The position numbers were made by a program, and so were the translations under genes. Source: Toxorhynchites rutilus septentrionalis (taxonomy: Eukaryota; Arthropoda; Insecta; Diptera; Culicidae). From it: a stretch of DNA of 64,000 nucleotides. Of the stretch, positions 34,001 to 45,391 are shown piece after piece. The stretch lies in NCBI RefSeq assembly GCF_029784135.1, contig NC_073746.1, positions 287,381,348 to 287,445,347 of the forward strand, read 5' to 3'. The first letter of the stretch is position 1, and every line of letters begins with the position of its first letter. The notes beneath the pieces are model-generated. The model saw only the letters and a list, made by a program, of their open reading frames with translations, was not told where the DNA came from and ran no database searches.

Positions 34001-35220
34001 ACACGGATGCAAAATTTAAGCACCTGGAGAAACCGTCATAGCGAATACATGCAAGTTGTGCTGTTCTGCTATTCTTTTGATCGCTTGAATTAGTGTTTGG
34101 AAAACCATAGCGGACACATGCAAGGCGTGAGTACTTTTACTCGCATCAGTTTCTGTTCTGCTTTCGTGTGGAACAGTCATGAAAAATTGCCACATCACGA
34201 TAAAAACGAAATGAATTTTATGAAAGGTTATATAGACTTTATTTCCTTTTCGCCGTGAAATGGCGCCCTCAGTTTCTATTCTGCACATGGAGGGATCATG
34301 AAAAATCTCGTATTATCCTCACGAATCACATCGATTCCAATAACTAAAAGGCGATTTTCTCAAAATGGTCATCTCAGATTTTGATCAAATGGTAGATAAA
34401 TATGTACCCTACAAATCTTCCATACATCGCAACTTGTGCATATTTGAGGCAAAAAAGTTTTTCTAACAAAAACTTTTTCAAGTTTTTTTCTCGAAAATTT
34501 TCTATTTTTTTGACGTAGGATTACGTCTTTCGGGAACATATTGGGGTACAAATTAAAAATCGAAAATCGAGGACATTGTGAAAATTGTCCAATTTCAAAC
34601 GCTTATTGCTCAGCCATTTCATGATGGATTGATGAAATTTTTGCGTCAATCGATTTCGGTACTCCATAACAATTTTTTATATTGAAGAAAATAATATATG
34701 GCATGAAACTAACTAACGAACAATTGAAAAATCTCAACCCCTATCTTAACGGAAATACCCACTTCTGATTGGTCGAAATTGACGACACATGTGGCGGGTC
34801 CCTAACAGAGACATCAAAACCAAGCTGCCAGGGGGAAATCGGCATTGCAAGTACATGAAAGTAGGGGTAACTTTCGTTCCTACCGAAATGAGTTCCCTAA
34901 CAGAGACATCAAGCTGCCTGGGGGAAATCGGCATTGCAAATATATGCAAGTCGGGGGCATTTTTATATTACAATTAAGGTGATAGTCACGATTAATTCTA
35001 GCAAACAAAATTTAAAGAGAATCACCTTTTCCATTTCAAATATGTTTTCTCTATAATAAAATAACATATTTTTACTGATGAGAAAAATTGATTCTTTTAT
35101 ATCATATTGGTGATTTTTTTTTTCTTTAGTTCATCTATACATAACACAGGAGGCATCTCGTCACAGAGGGCGGTTTTCATCATATCTCGTTCCTCTTCAG
35201 TATCTTTTATCTGATACGCA
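31020..35220 (+). repeat. Left arm of a giant inverted duplication
   Basis: Nearly identical, inverted, to 35816-40244. Matching points include 32525-32899 with 38051-38425 and 34016-34288 with 36658-36930, whose translated frames are identical. The outer end lies inside the transposase region of a D,D37E transposon: the first 240 bp or so of 40004-41301 are present, then homology stops at ATCTTACC and (TA)n begins. The arm lacks about 316 bp found at 39038-39353 and has one extra 90-bp minisatellite unit near 34860-34950. It contains no host gene. Confidence 0.95.
31990..33377 (+). mobile_element. Helitron-like non-autonomous repeat, in left palindrome arm
   Basis: Starts with a (TGTC)-rich block (GATGTCTGTCTGTTATTCTG), then several diverged units containing CAAATTTGGCATATGGAGG and CTAAGGGG-type motifs, then TATATAAATAAAAATGG. 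It ends GGGCGGGACGAAG...GTCAGCTAG before T. The CTAG-T end fits a Helitron 3' terminus. No Rep/helicase frame is present. Confidence 0.55.
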
Positions 35221-35249
35221 GGATGAATAAAATGTTTGAAAAATATACG

Positions 35250-35289
<40 letters not shown>

Positions 35290-35318
35290 CGTATATTTTT
35301 CAAACATTTTATTCATCC
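35221..35318. repeat. Perfect hairpin with (AT)n loop at the inner palindrome border
   Basis: 33-nt arms at 35221-35253 and 35286-35318 are exact inverted copies (GGATGAATAAAATG...ATACGCACA), separated by a 32-bp AT repeat that can extend the stem. It starts at the base after the left palindrome arm ends. Confidence 0.92.
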
Positions 35319-35590
35319 TTCAAGTATCTATATAATCCATTTATTATTATCATATCTTCAGTGACTCCTAATAGATACCTAAATCTACAACAACTATTCG
35401 ATAGCCGACCGACCGATCAAGAGATTTTTGGCAGATAGCTATTGTTTGAAAGCTGTCGTTGCTCTCTGAATTGAAACATATTGTATTTGACTACAAAAAC
35501 AAAGTGAAAACTGCACTTTAGCATCCAAGGGTCATCATAAATCCATTTCAACCTGTTTTTGATTATTTCTATAACTGTACACCAAAAAAG
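35302..35590 (+). repeat. Interspersed repeat, copy 3, in the palindrome spacer
   Basis: Full-length copy of the family at 1745-2035, including ATCTACAACAACTATTCGAT and CTGTACACC. It lies in the spacer and so is single copy relative to the arms. Confidence 0.65.
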
Positions 35591-35815
35591 ACACAGGAGG
35601 GTTGTGTCCGAGACACGCCCGCATAGTTGACGTAGGATTCCGTTCGGCTATCTGTTGATTTTGGATGTTTGAAGAATTATATCGTTAAACTCTTTGATAA
35701 TGATTTGGTGGTTCTGAAAAGGGCCGTTTTGTTCGGTTGTTGGATATTGTTTGTTCACTCCACCTGTGTTTACCGAGTGATGATGACTGAAGGATGGTAA
35801 ACAGTTGTTGGATGG
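35591..35815. other. Palindrome spacer remainder, with a histone-like stem-loop on the minus strand
   Basis: Contains GTTGACGTAGGATTCCGTT, related to 16675 and 17938. On the minus strand GGCCCTTTTCAGAACC resembles a histone 3' stem-loop with G-T pairing. No open frame. Confidence 0.4.
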
Positions 35816-38800
35816 TGCGTATCAGATAAAAGATACTGAAGAGGAACGAGATATGATGAAAACCGCCCTCTGTGACGAGATGCCTCCTGTGTTATGTATA
35901 GATGAACTAAAGAAAAAAAAATCACCAATATGATATAAGAGAATCAATTTTTCTCATCAGTAAAAATATGTTATTTTATTATAGAGAAAACATATTTGAA
36001 ATGGAAAAGGTGATTCTCTTTAAATTTTGTTTGCTAGAATTAATCGTGACTATCACCTTAATTGTATTATAAAAATGCCCCCGACTTGCATATATTTGCA
36101 ATGCCGATTTCCCCCTGGCAGCTTGGTTTTGATGTCTCTGTTAGGGACCCGCCACATGTGTCGTCAATTTCGATCAATCAGAAGTGGGTATTTCCGTTAA
36201 GATAGGGGTTGAGATTTTTCAATTGTTCGTTAGTTAGTTTCATGCCATATATTATTTTCTTCAATATAAAAAATTGTTGTGGAGTACCGAAATCGATTGA
36301 CGCAAAAATTTCATCAATCCATCATGAAATGGCTGAGCAATAAGCGTTTGAAATTGGACAATTTTCACAATGTCCTCGATTTTCGATTTTTAATTTGTAC
36401 CCCAATATGTTCCCGAAAGACGTAATCCTACGTCAAAAAAATAGAAAATTTTCGAGAAAAAAACTTGAAAAAGTTTTTGTTAGAAAAACTTTTTTGCCTC
36501 AAATATGCACAAGTTGCGATGTATGGAAGATTTGTAGGGTACATATTTATCTACCATTTGATCAAAATCTGAGATGACCATTTTGAGAAAATCGCCTTTT
36601 AGTTATTGGAATCGATGTGATTCGTGAGGATAATACGAGATTTTTCATGATCCCTCCATGTGCAGAATAGAAACTGAGGGCGCCATTTCACGGCGAAAAG
36701 GAAATAAAGTCTATATAACCTTTCATAAAATTCATTTCGTTTTTATCGTGATGTGGCAATTTTTCATGACTGTTCCACACGAAAGCAGAACAGAAACTGA
36801 TGCGAGTAAAAGTACTCACGCCTTGCATGTGTCCGCTATGGTTTTCCAAACACTAATTCAAGCGATCAAAAGAATAGCAGAACAGCACAACTTGCATGTA
36901 TTCGCTATGACGGTTTCTCCAGGTGCTTAAATTTTGCATCCGTGTTCGGGAAGACATTGCGATCACCAATTATCGTCAATGAGCTAGATTGTTATGACTT
37001 TAATAGCTTGCTTTCAAAGCTATTTTTAAGCTATTGAAACGATTTTTTGGACCAATAAGTGACAATCCTATAACTCGTTGACATTTTATTTTTCGGATGA
37101 AGTGATTATTATACCACTCCATTCAGCCGGTAAAGAGGTATGACCGTTCAAAACCTTGCAGTCCAGTGTCACTCTCTTGCTTTCGAAACTTTGAACAGAA
37201 ATGAAAGACGTAGTCCTACGTCAAAAATGATCAGAAATAAAACCCCTTTCCATATGTTAGTCTAGATAAATTTTCGGAAAACTAAGTATGCCAAGTTGCT
37301 AAATTAGGTAAGGTTTTCACGCCCAGAAAGTTTCATTAAGTTCTGAGTGGGTCAGGCCAATCCCACAGACGAGTTGGCGCGAAATCCGTCTGAAGGAAAA
37401 TAGGAAAATTTAGAAAATTGGATTCCCATATATTCTACAATTACATCGTAATAAGTGTTGTTAGTTCATTTGCTGTTTGATGTCTATATAAACAAAAATA
37501 GATTGCCAATATGTTGGCAAGCGCAAAACTCGAGAATGGAGTCGTTCGATTTATGCTGTCTTTATTTTATTACTAGCTGACACGGCATACTTCGTCCCGC
37601 CCAAAAATTATTTTTCGTTATCACATTCACGTTTTCTTACCTTCATGGGTCCAATCGCAGAACTGTTCATTGATTGATCATCTAATCTACCCTTTAAAAT
37701 TACCTTTTACAATACATTTTCTTTTACTTCTACTAAAATTCTTCATTATAATATCAGATTATTTACAGACAAAATTCTCGAAGATTTTCCAACCACTCGC
37801 AAATAACATATTTCTCTGTTACATGGAATAAATTTTTGATACAGAAAATGTGATAGAATCAAGACAGTCCTGAATCGGACAATTCCTTTCTCGAGTTTTA
37901 CTGTTATCAACACATTCGGCGATCCATTTTTATTTATATAGATAGAAGAAGATACAGGAGTGCGCTTCATCACATTAAAATCCATTTCCATCTTCAAACA
38001 AAGAGCAATTTCGTTAGCGCAAACATCAAATGGACTTACAACGCTTGTCACTATGTAATTGAAGAACATATAAGAATAGAATTTTCCGAATTTTCCCATT
38101 TTCCTTCAGATTTTTCCGAAAATTTGACAATTGAAAATTTGTTTGGTTGGAATATGTTTGGTTGAAATATGTGTAATATTTTTATGGAACCCCCACTCCA
38201 TTCTAGAGAAGGAAGGGGTATCATACCATCATAGAAACATTTCTCGTACACAAAAACCCTCACACCTCCATTTGCTTGATGAGTTCTCGGGTTATGCAGA
38301 AGTTTATGTTTCATTTGTATGGAAGCCCCCTTCCCCTTAGAGAGAGGGTAAGTATGTGGAACCACCATTTTCTTCTTCTTGAATGGCGTTAACGTTACCT
38401 TGTGGAACTTTTGTCGAACCACCATAGATACACTTATTTCTCCCTAAAACCTCCATATGCCAAATTTGGTTCTATTGACTTGATTAGTTCTCGATTTAAG
38501 CAGAAATGTGTGTTTGGTTTGTATGGCAGCCCACCCTCAGAGAGGGGGGAGGAGTGTTTTACCACTATAGATACGTTTTTTGTCCCCTAAAACCTCCACT
38601 TGCCGTTGCTTGATTAGTTCTTGAGTTATGCAGAAATTTATCTTTAATTAGTATGGCAGCCCCCCCTTAGAGCGGGGGAGGAGTGTCTGATTACCATAGA
38701 AACATTTATTGCTTCCTGAAACTTTCACATGCCAAATTTGGCTCGATTGGCTTGATTTATTCTTGAGTTATGCTGAAATTTGTGTTTCATTTGTATGCCC

Positions 38801-40244
38801 TTAGAAAGGGGGGTGGGGTCTCGAACTATCATAAGAACCTTCCCCGCCCCCTAAAACCCCTACATACCAATTTTCGTGCCAATCGGTTCAAGTCCATAAG
38901 AATCGGAAAGACAGGAAGACAGAAAGACAGAATAACAGACAGACATCCATCACAAAAATTCCCTGTAATCTGAGATATTGCTTCCAATGGCCAGTGCTAC
39001 ACGAAGTGTTTTGTAACTTTTCCCTTCGGTTACGTCTATTCTGGAAAGTATTTTCTATCAAACAGTTTAACAGCTCAAACTGCCAAAAGAAAGTGTTTTG
39101 GGTTGAAATGGCGTATTCAAAATCATTGAATCATCCCCATTCTTTCAAAAATTTGTAATGCAAAATCCAGATGTCTGATTACAATACAGGCAAACCTGTT
39201 TTTGTTGGATCCCTTTCTATGCATTTCCTCGTTTGTGTGACGATTTTTGTTCGTACGACGAAGGACGACGACCAAAATCTCAAGAAAGCGAAATCATTAC
39301 TGACTTCACGCTCAAAGGATTGCTAATACTACGCACGGTTTATCGTGGGGTGCCCTATAATTGAATAATCTCAGCTTGTACAGTTGAGGATGATAAGTTC
39401 TTCATACTTCAGACTATGATTTTTCAAAGTGTAAAAAATCTCAGCTTTCAAGAAAAAATATAAAAAACTATAGCGCCCTTTGTCTCTAAGCCAAATATGG
39501 TGACATGTTAAAACATTTTTTTCGTGCCGTGTAGCGAATGTATAGAGAAGAGACCATTGTACCCATTATACCATAGTGACCATTTGAACCCAGTGAACTC
39601 GAATCACAAAGTAAATGAATCTTTTCTTACAGTTTTTACGTTAAGACATGCGAACTCAATACAATTCAATGTTGATGTACATCTATCGTCATTGAATTGG
39701 TTACAAATAACAAACAAAAACCTTAATGAAGTTAATAGTTAGATAATGTAAAGAAATTTAACCGCAGCCGGAAACCGGTTTGAGAAAAAATTATTTTTAT
39801 ATTTTTATATTTTTATATGCTGTCATTAACTGGCAAAGTTACCCTTAATTTTTGAATGTCTGTGCTACGCTGGTTTTCGAGAACTCCAAGTGGGTTGTTT
39901 CGTCCGGTAGGCGCTCATTATACATTTTCCCCTACTTGATCGACCTAATATGCGCCTAGCTGTAGCAAATTCAAAACAAGAAGCTTGCATGTAAACAAAA
40001 CTAAAGGGTGTGTCACATCAAATTGCATCACGGAAAAAACGCTGTAGAAATTTAATTTTTAGGAATTATATCTTCAGCTTTCGCTTATAATCAGATAAGA
40101 GTGTATAGATCACGTTGGCCATGCTTCACTGTCAATTTTTCGTAAATTTGGAAAAATGTCGTCGAACGAAAAAGAGCGTCGTGAATTAATCCTGCGCACT
40201 CATTTCGAGAATCCGGAGTTGTCACATCGGGACATCGGTAAGAT
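35816..40244 (-). repeat. Right arm of a giant inverted duplication
   Basis: Inverted counterpart of 31020-35220. The outer end runs without a break into the complete transposon at 40004-41301, so this arm looks like the source and the left arm like the copy. Extra 316 bp at 39038-39353 has no left counterpart (replaced there by about 6 bp). Translated frames in the two arms differ at only single residues, implying a recent origin or ongoing conversion. Confidence 0.95.
37573..38965 (-). mobile_element. Helitron-like non-autonomous repeat, in right palindrome arm
   Basis: Mirror copy of 31990-33377. It starts CTAGCTGACACGGCATAC at the 3' terminus and ends near the GACAGACAT block. Confidence 0.55.
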
Positions 40245-41301
40245 GCTGGGAATCGTCCAATCCACGGTTAGCAGAGTACTAAAACGATACTTCGAGAACC
40301 TAACCATCGACCGGAAAGTGAAGAACGGCAAAAATGGATGCTCCGTCAGTGAAAAAGATCACAAGCGCGTAGTTAAGCAGTTTAGATGTGATCCGAGAAG
40401 TTCGGTCCGGGATGTCGCCAATAAGCTGAATTTGTCAAATTTATTCGTCCAGCGGACCAAGCAGCGGGAGGGCCTGCGTACATACAAGGTTCAAAAGGCT
40501 CCTAACCGCGACGAAAGGCAAAACATGGTGGGGAAGACACGAGCCCGGAAGCTGTACACCGAAATGCTGACGAAGCCGCATTGCCTGGTAATGGACGACG
40601 AAACCAACGTTAAAGCGGACTTTCGTCAGCTGCCGGGCCTGTTGTTCTTCTCCGCAGAGGACAAATTCAGCGTTCCAGAGGAGATTCGCAAGCAGAAACT
40701 ATCCAAGTTTGCCAAAAAGTACATGGTGTGGCAAGCGATCTGCTCTTGCGGAAAGCGGAGCGCTCCCTTCGTGATGACCGGCACGGTAAACGGGCAGGTT
40801 TACCTTAAGGAGTGCCTACAGAAGCGCTTACTACCACTATTGAAGCAGCACGAGGGCCCGACCATCTTCTGGCCGGATCTCGCTTCGTGCCACTATTCAA
40901 AGGACGTGTTGGAGTGGTACGAAGCCAACGGGGTCACCTTCGTGCCAAAGGAAATGAACCCGCCCAACGCGCCGGAGCTTCGCCCAATAGAGAAATATTG
41001 GGCGATTATGAAGCAGGTCCTCCGGAAGAACCCAAAAGTTGTCAAATCGGAGGCGGACTTCAAGAGAAAATGTATTTCTGTTCAAAAAAAACTACAACCT
41101 GACGTTGTACAGAACCTTATGGACGGGGTAAAGAGGAAGGTGCGAGCATACGGGCTTGGGCTCGAAGTATGAATAAAAAGAAAATGCCAAAAGTTGTTTA
41201 ATAGTTTTTATTTTACTGTCTAAAATTTTCAAAAGGATCGGTCTACTGGGCGAATTTCTACAGCGTTTTTTCCGTGATGCAATTTAATGTGACACACCCT
41301 T
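40004..41301 (+). mobile_element. Complete D,D37E Tc1/mariner-type transposon (ITmD37E-like)
   Basis: TA target duplications flank it (40002-40003 and 41302-41303). The terminal inverted repeats are near-identical over about 45 bp, starting AAGGGTGTGTCACAT and continuing through TGCATCACGGAAAAAACGCT. Length is 1298 bp with a single uninterrupted transposase frame. Everything needed for an autonomous element appears present. Its first 240 bp are also part of the right palindrome arm. Confidence 0.93.
40156..41172 (+). CDS. Transposase, D,D37E Tc1/mariner superfamily, intact
   Basis: 338 residues, the usual length for the family. Acts in the nucleus to cut at the element's inverted repeats and insert at TA. 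The N-terminal paired-type DNA-binding region has two helix-turn-helix parts: about residues 8-50 (DIGKMLGIVQSTVSRVLKRY) and about 65-105 (SSVRDVANKLNL). Catalytic motifs are LVMDDET (about residue 140), FWPDLASCHYS (about 236) and ELRPIEKYW. Exactly 37 residues separate the second Asp from the Glu. A basic stretch occurs near the C-terminus (GVKRKVRA). The start is the first ATG after the leader (ATGTCGTCGAACG). No stop or frameshift; possibly active, which sequence alone cannot prove. Confidence 0.93.
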   Translation: MSSNEKERRELILRTHFENPELSHRDIGKMLGIVQSTVSRVLKRYFENLTIDRKVKNGKNGCSVSEKDHKRVVKQFRCDPRSSVRDVANKLNLSNLFVQRTKQREGLRTYKVQKAPNRDERQNMVGKTRARKLYTEMLTKPHCLVMDDETNVKADFRQLPGLLFFSAEDKFSVPEEIRKQKLSKFAKKYMVWQAICSCGKRSAPFVMTGTVNGQVYLKECLQKRLLPLLKQHEGPTIFWPDLASCHYSKDVLEWYEANGVTFVPKEMNPPNAPELRPIEKYWAIMKQVLRKNPKVVKSEADFKRKCISVQKKLQPDVVQNLMDGVKRKVRAYGLGLEV

Positions 41302-41571
41302 TATGAAGGAATACTTTTAGTAGTTCATCAATTCTCTGGCGAGGAACAAAGGAATTACAATCGAACAACGAACCAATATACCTGTATATTATACACAAGA
41401 AAAAAAAGGGAAGTTTCGATGACAGTTATATCACGATTAATAATGAATAATGAATAGGGTCATGTACAGGTTTTCGAGAATTTCAATCACTCTAATGCAC
41501 GCATCTTCGAATTTCTTCACCGGGTTAATTCAACTACGTCGCTTGTATTTCATTATAGTATTTTCTCCAAG

Positions 41572-42269
41572 ATGATAAAGACTCTGCAGTACCGGACAAG
41601 TAGCCAACAATTTCTGTATCCTAAGCGACTGTTTCCACTAGAACAACGCACTCAAAATCCATTGGTTTCGAATCCATATAACAAATGTATGGTCTACCTG
41701 TTCAAGCTTTGTGGAGTCACACCAATTTTCACCGATTTAGGAAGTGACCGAAAGAAAACCCTCTGACGCGCAGCCAATCGTCTGATTATGCTGGGATTCG
41801 TAGTGCTGTATGGTTGGATAATTTGCAACATATCTTATCAAAGCGCCATATCCGAGCTAACTTCTTCGAGAGTGATCATCGGCATAACACAAAAAACGAA
41901 CGAATGCTGTCATCTGACGATGCTCATTTCGTCTTTCATCAGTCAAGTGTGCTACGAAAGAAAGTAAGCAATTTTCTCAAGGCTGGAAGAAGTGGATGTG
42001 TACTTGGATCGAGTGATCTTGAAAATACGCCTTGCTCGGCTGTATCGCATAACCTACCTGCTGATAGCTGCCGCACTCCTGCCCTCGAGTGTGGTTCATG
42101 TCTTTTATTACGATTATTTGATGAGCAACGCGACACTGACGAGTTGGTAAAAAATAGGGTTCTTCGCTTCGTTTTATACACAAGTTGGAATTTTGATGGG
42201 GCAGGTGGGTGCCATTTTCGCTGTATTGGCTATTACGACGAGATTTCGAGAGGTCAGAAGCATGTTAAG
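41572..42269 (+). pseudogene. Gustatory receptor-type first exon (subfamily B), three in-frame stops
   Basis: One reading frame runs from the ATG at 41572 to the phase-2 donor AG|GTAAAT at 42269/42270, interrupted by TGA at 41764-41766, TAA at 41965-41967 and TAA at 42148-42150. There is no frameshift. Between the stops the frame gives Gr-like blocks: LFKLCGVTPIFTDLG, LIMLGFVVLYGWII, LISSFISQVCYERK, FSRLEEVDVYLDRV and FREVRSMLR. It aligns with 60363-61045 throughout. Likely a pseudogene; the kept splice donor and frame suggest young decay. The next Gr exon is 274 bp downstream. Confidence 0.8.
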
Positions 42270-42543
42270 GTAAATATCATCTCAAAATACTTTTATTGAT
42301 CTTATTCTGCTTGACATTAATTGTGGAATCTAGTTTGTTACGTTGATTCGATTGATTTGAGCTTCAAGAACGTTTCCTCACCAATATACCAATGAATCAC
42401 AAATGACATTCTGTCCAAAACCATGAAAGAATAACTGATGAGCTTCCAATTATCCAAATGAGTTTCTGTAAAGTGCTACCCTAATACTGTGGATGGGCTT
42501 AGAAATCTTTACCGTATAGTGTCTACTCGCGAGTCGCATTAAT

Positions 42544-43201
42544 ATGGCGGACCTTAAAACCGGACAATTTTATCAGGGGAACACATACTCGAACAACGTT
42601 GATAACACTGGGAAGTGCTTCAGAAGAATGCTTAGTGCTAAAATTTTTCGGATTGGCACCTGTATTCACCAACGTAGATAAAGTTCAACGGAAACACCTC
42701 CGTCTAGTAGTGAACTATTTCTTTCTCGTTGGTTTCATATGTTTCTACGCTTTGATGATCAGACTGTCAAACCGCGACGTGGTAGCTGAAGTCACAAATT
42801 CGGTTCTCATTCTGGCATTATTGGAGAACATGAACTGCAACTATCACCTCATGTTGATTTTTGCGACGCTGATCTGCCAGGCAAGCTATGGCAAACTGAA
42901 ACATGTTGTGCGCACGCTAGATGAAATGGACAATTATTTGAAACGAGTGACGGTACCAGATTCTTCGGCGTGTTTGAGTAAAGTTACTTATATTCTGATA
43001 GGGTTCGGTCTCGTTCCTCGTAATGTACTAAATGTGTTGGTATTTTTCAAAATAAAAAAACAAGAACATTTATATAGCGCAGGACGGTTGGATGATCCTC
43101 TCGTTATTGACGCAATCCGTTTATCCATTTATATTCTTGAGTGCAATTTTTATAGTGATAGCAATTCTTATAAAATTTCAACGAATGAATCACCTTCTCA
43201 G
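42544..43201 (+). pseudogene. Gustatory receptor-type first exon (subfamily B), two frameshifts
   Basis: From the ATG at 42544 (MADLKTGQFY) the frame reaches GKCFRRMLSAKIF, then shifts near 42640 to LVLKFFGLAPVFTNV. It runs on through YFFLVGFICFYALMI, SNRDVVAEVTNSV, CQASYGKL and RTLDEMDNYLKRV to NVLNVLVF. A second shift near 43055-43090 moves it to SLLTQSVYPFIFLSAIFIV and ends MNHLLR at donor AG|GTAAAT (43201/43202). It is the closest relative of 60363-61045 (RTLDEMDNYL shared exactly). Both shifts may be real decay or, for the A-run near 43055, a base-calling error. Confidence 0.8.
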
Positions 43202-45391
43202 GTAAATGTGGATTAGAGTATTCAATAATTGATGTTCAGTGCCATAATTTTTTTTTATCATAAACCGACAGAGAAAAATATTTTCTAAAGTTTCAATGAT
43301 CACTTGTGATAATGTTACGAATGGTTCCCAGAATAAATCATGGCAGACAACGACTGCAACAGAAACAACCACTAAGAAAAAGTGTAGCTGACCATTTGTG
43401 TGCTTAACTACCCGTAGCGTCAATAACGGGCAACTAATGCATTCTGCTCGTTTCCAACTTATTTGGTATAAATAAGCCATTCGCAATTTAGAATTATAGT
43501 CTCTCTAATAACAGTAACTGATAACTGAATCTGCTTGTATGTATGATTTTATTTTCCTTTGTACTCTTTTCCTTGTCAGCATTCAACTGCACATGAATCC
43601 ACCTTCCCGCTCACCAATAAATTGCGTTAATATGGCCTTTTACGTTGGCTTAGATCGTTTCATACTAGAAACAAAACAAAAATATCATTGCAATAGCGCG
43701 CAGGAAACAACTCGATTTCAACTGTCTCCCTATATTTTGCGTTTCGTTGGTTTGCCAATTTGGAAAACTAAAACTGAACTCTTAACTATCGGTATTGAGA
43801 AAGGCCGTTTTCAGGTCTCGCTGTCCCTGCCGTCTGGTCTCTAGTTGGATGTCTGATGAATCGTGTCTGAAGTATGCGTTTTTATCATCTTCTTTGTTTG
43901 TTTACGTGGAGTTCTTTATTCGAGACGAGTCGCGGTCTTCGAAGAATCTCCCGATTCGTTCGTCTGTGACAGTTGAATTAATTTTTTTTATCAAAGAAGC
44001 TGGTTTCTTTCAGAAAGGTGAATCAAATTGGTTTCATGAGATTCATCTCGGCTGAGAATGGCTTTGGCTTGGGCTTTGACCTATATTGGGTCGGGCTTGA
44101 GGATCATTAGTATGCTGATAATCAGTGTTTGGATTTCGATCAAAATCGAATGATCGAAACACAATGTGTCATGCAAGTAAACTCTCACGAACATATAACC
44201 AAATTTGAGAGGATCATTCAGATACTTGTATGAATGTCAGTAATCACTTGAGTAATATTTAGTGATTAAACTGAGAGAGGAACGAAGACTGTTGATTGCA
44301 TATCCGATCTGTATCAAACATCGCATACCATTTTCGAAGCCTGCATACAAGTTTGAACCGCATATATCGTCCCGCTCTACTATAGCGAAACCCACTGCAC
44401 AGGCAAGTGCAAAGCAATAAATGATACAAGAAAAATTACGTCATCATTCGGTCACCATTTGCGGAGAGCAACAAATGGGGAAAGAGAGCAGTGTTGCTAG
44501 TAAAACTATGCGGTCTATATGAATATACACATTTCAAGGGATAGAGGCGTTAAAAATGGAAAATATAATCTGACTACCCTTCCCTTAGCCTCTATCGAGC
44601 TAAATAATCATATAGTTCGCACTCTCTGAGACTTAAAAATCAAGATCTGCTACATTAGCTGAATATGAATCTTTCGCTTTGCGTTGTCCGTACGATCCTG
44701 CTGTTTCATGATGCATGGAGAGGTCGGTATGCATATGTTAGAGGCAAAGAAGAAAATAAGCTTTCTGCACCGAAAGCGTATATGATAGCTTTGCTTGCAT
44801 GCTGGTGTGCAATGAAGTGCGAGCCGATGCAGAGTTGTCTCGTTCTCTTTTGTGTCGTGATTTGCAACACATAACAACAATAGAATACCGCTGGGGGAAA
44901 TGTTTCCTGAAAGATCATATTTGAACGAACGAAAGCGATTTTTTCAATGAGTGGATCATTTGGCAAACACTGCTGATAATACAGCAAAAAATGACTAACG
45001 GATATGTAATCGCATTACAGGTACATAAGGGATGTTTTGTTTTGTCGGGGGACTACGTCTAACCTTTCAATATAGGGGTCTATTTAAAAATTTTGGGTGG
45101 AAAAAGTAATAGAACAAAGTAACGATGGAAGAGGTCGATTTCACTCGTACATGCTTTCTAATGCAACAAGCAGCATTCCTCCATTCCATTCAATTCGAGA
45201 GTAAGATTACATGACATGGCTTCTGGGAATGTATGCTCATTTTCTCGCCGCTCAGAGAATCATGTTACATCGAAGCGCAATACATGTATAAGAGAAGGGC
45301 GGAAGATACAACATTCGGCCAAACCCCCGTCAACCGATAGAAAAAATTTCCACGCACTTAGGTAATGCTGGTCTTCAACCCTTCTCTTATA
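43202..45391. other. Intergenic with one retrotransposon scrap, otherwise no gene seen
   Basis: Short frames only. Apart from the relic at 43930-44130, nothing recognisable was found; 43539-43844 is open but matches no family I know. No Gr C-terminal exon is visible here. Confidence 0.45.
43930..44130 (-). mobile_element. 3'-end relic related to the I-clade retrotransposon
   Basis: Plus-strand AAGAAGCTGGTTTCTTTCAG matches AAGAAGTTGGTTTCTTTCAG near 48057. The minus-strand reading ILSRDE is shared with the C-terminus of the ORF2 at 48084, followed by diverged sequence around GGTCGGGCTTGAG versus TGTCGGACTCGAG. A 5'-truncated, degenerate copy of the same or a sister family. Confidence 0.55.
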
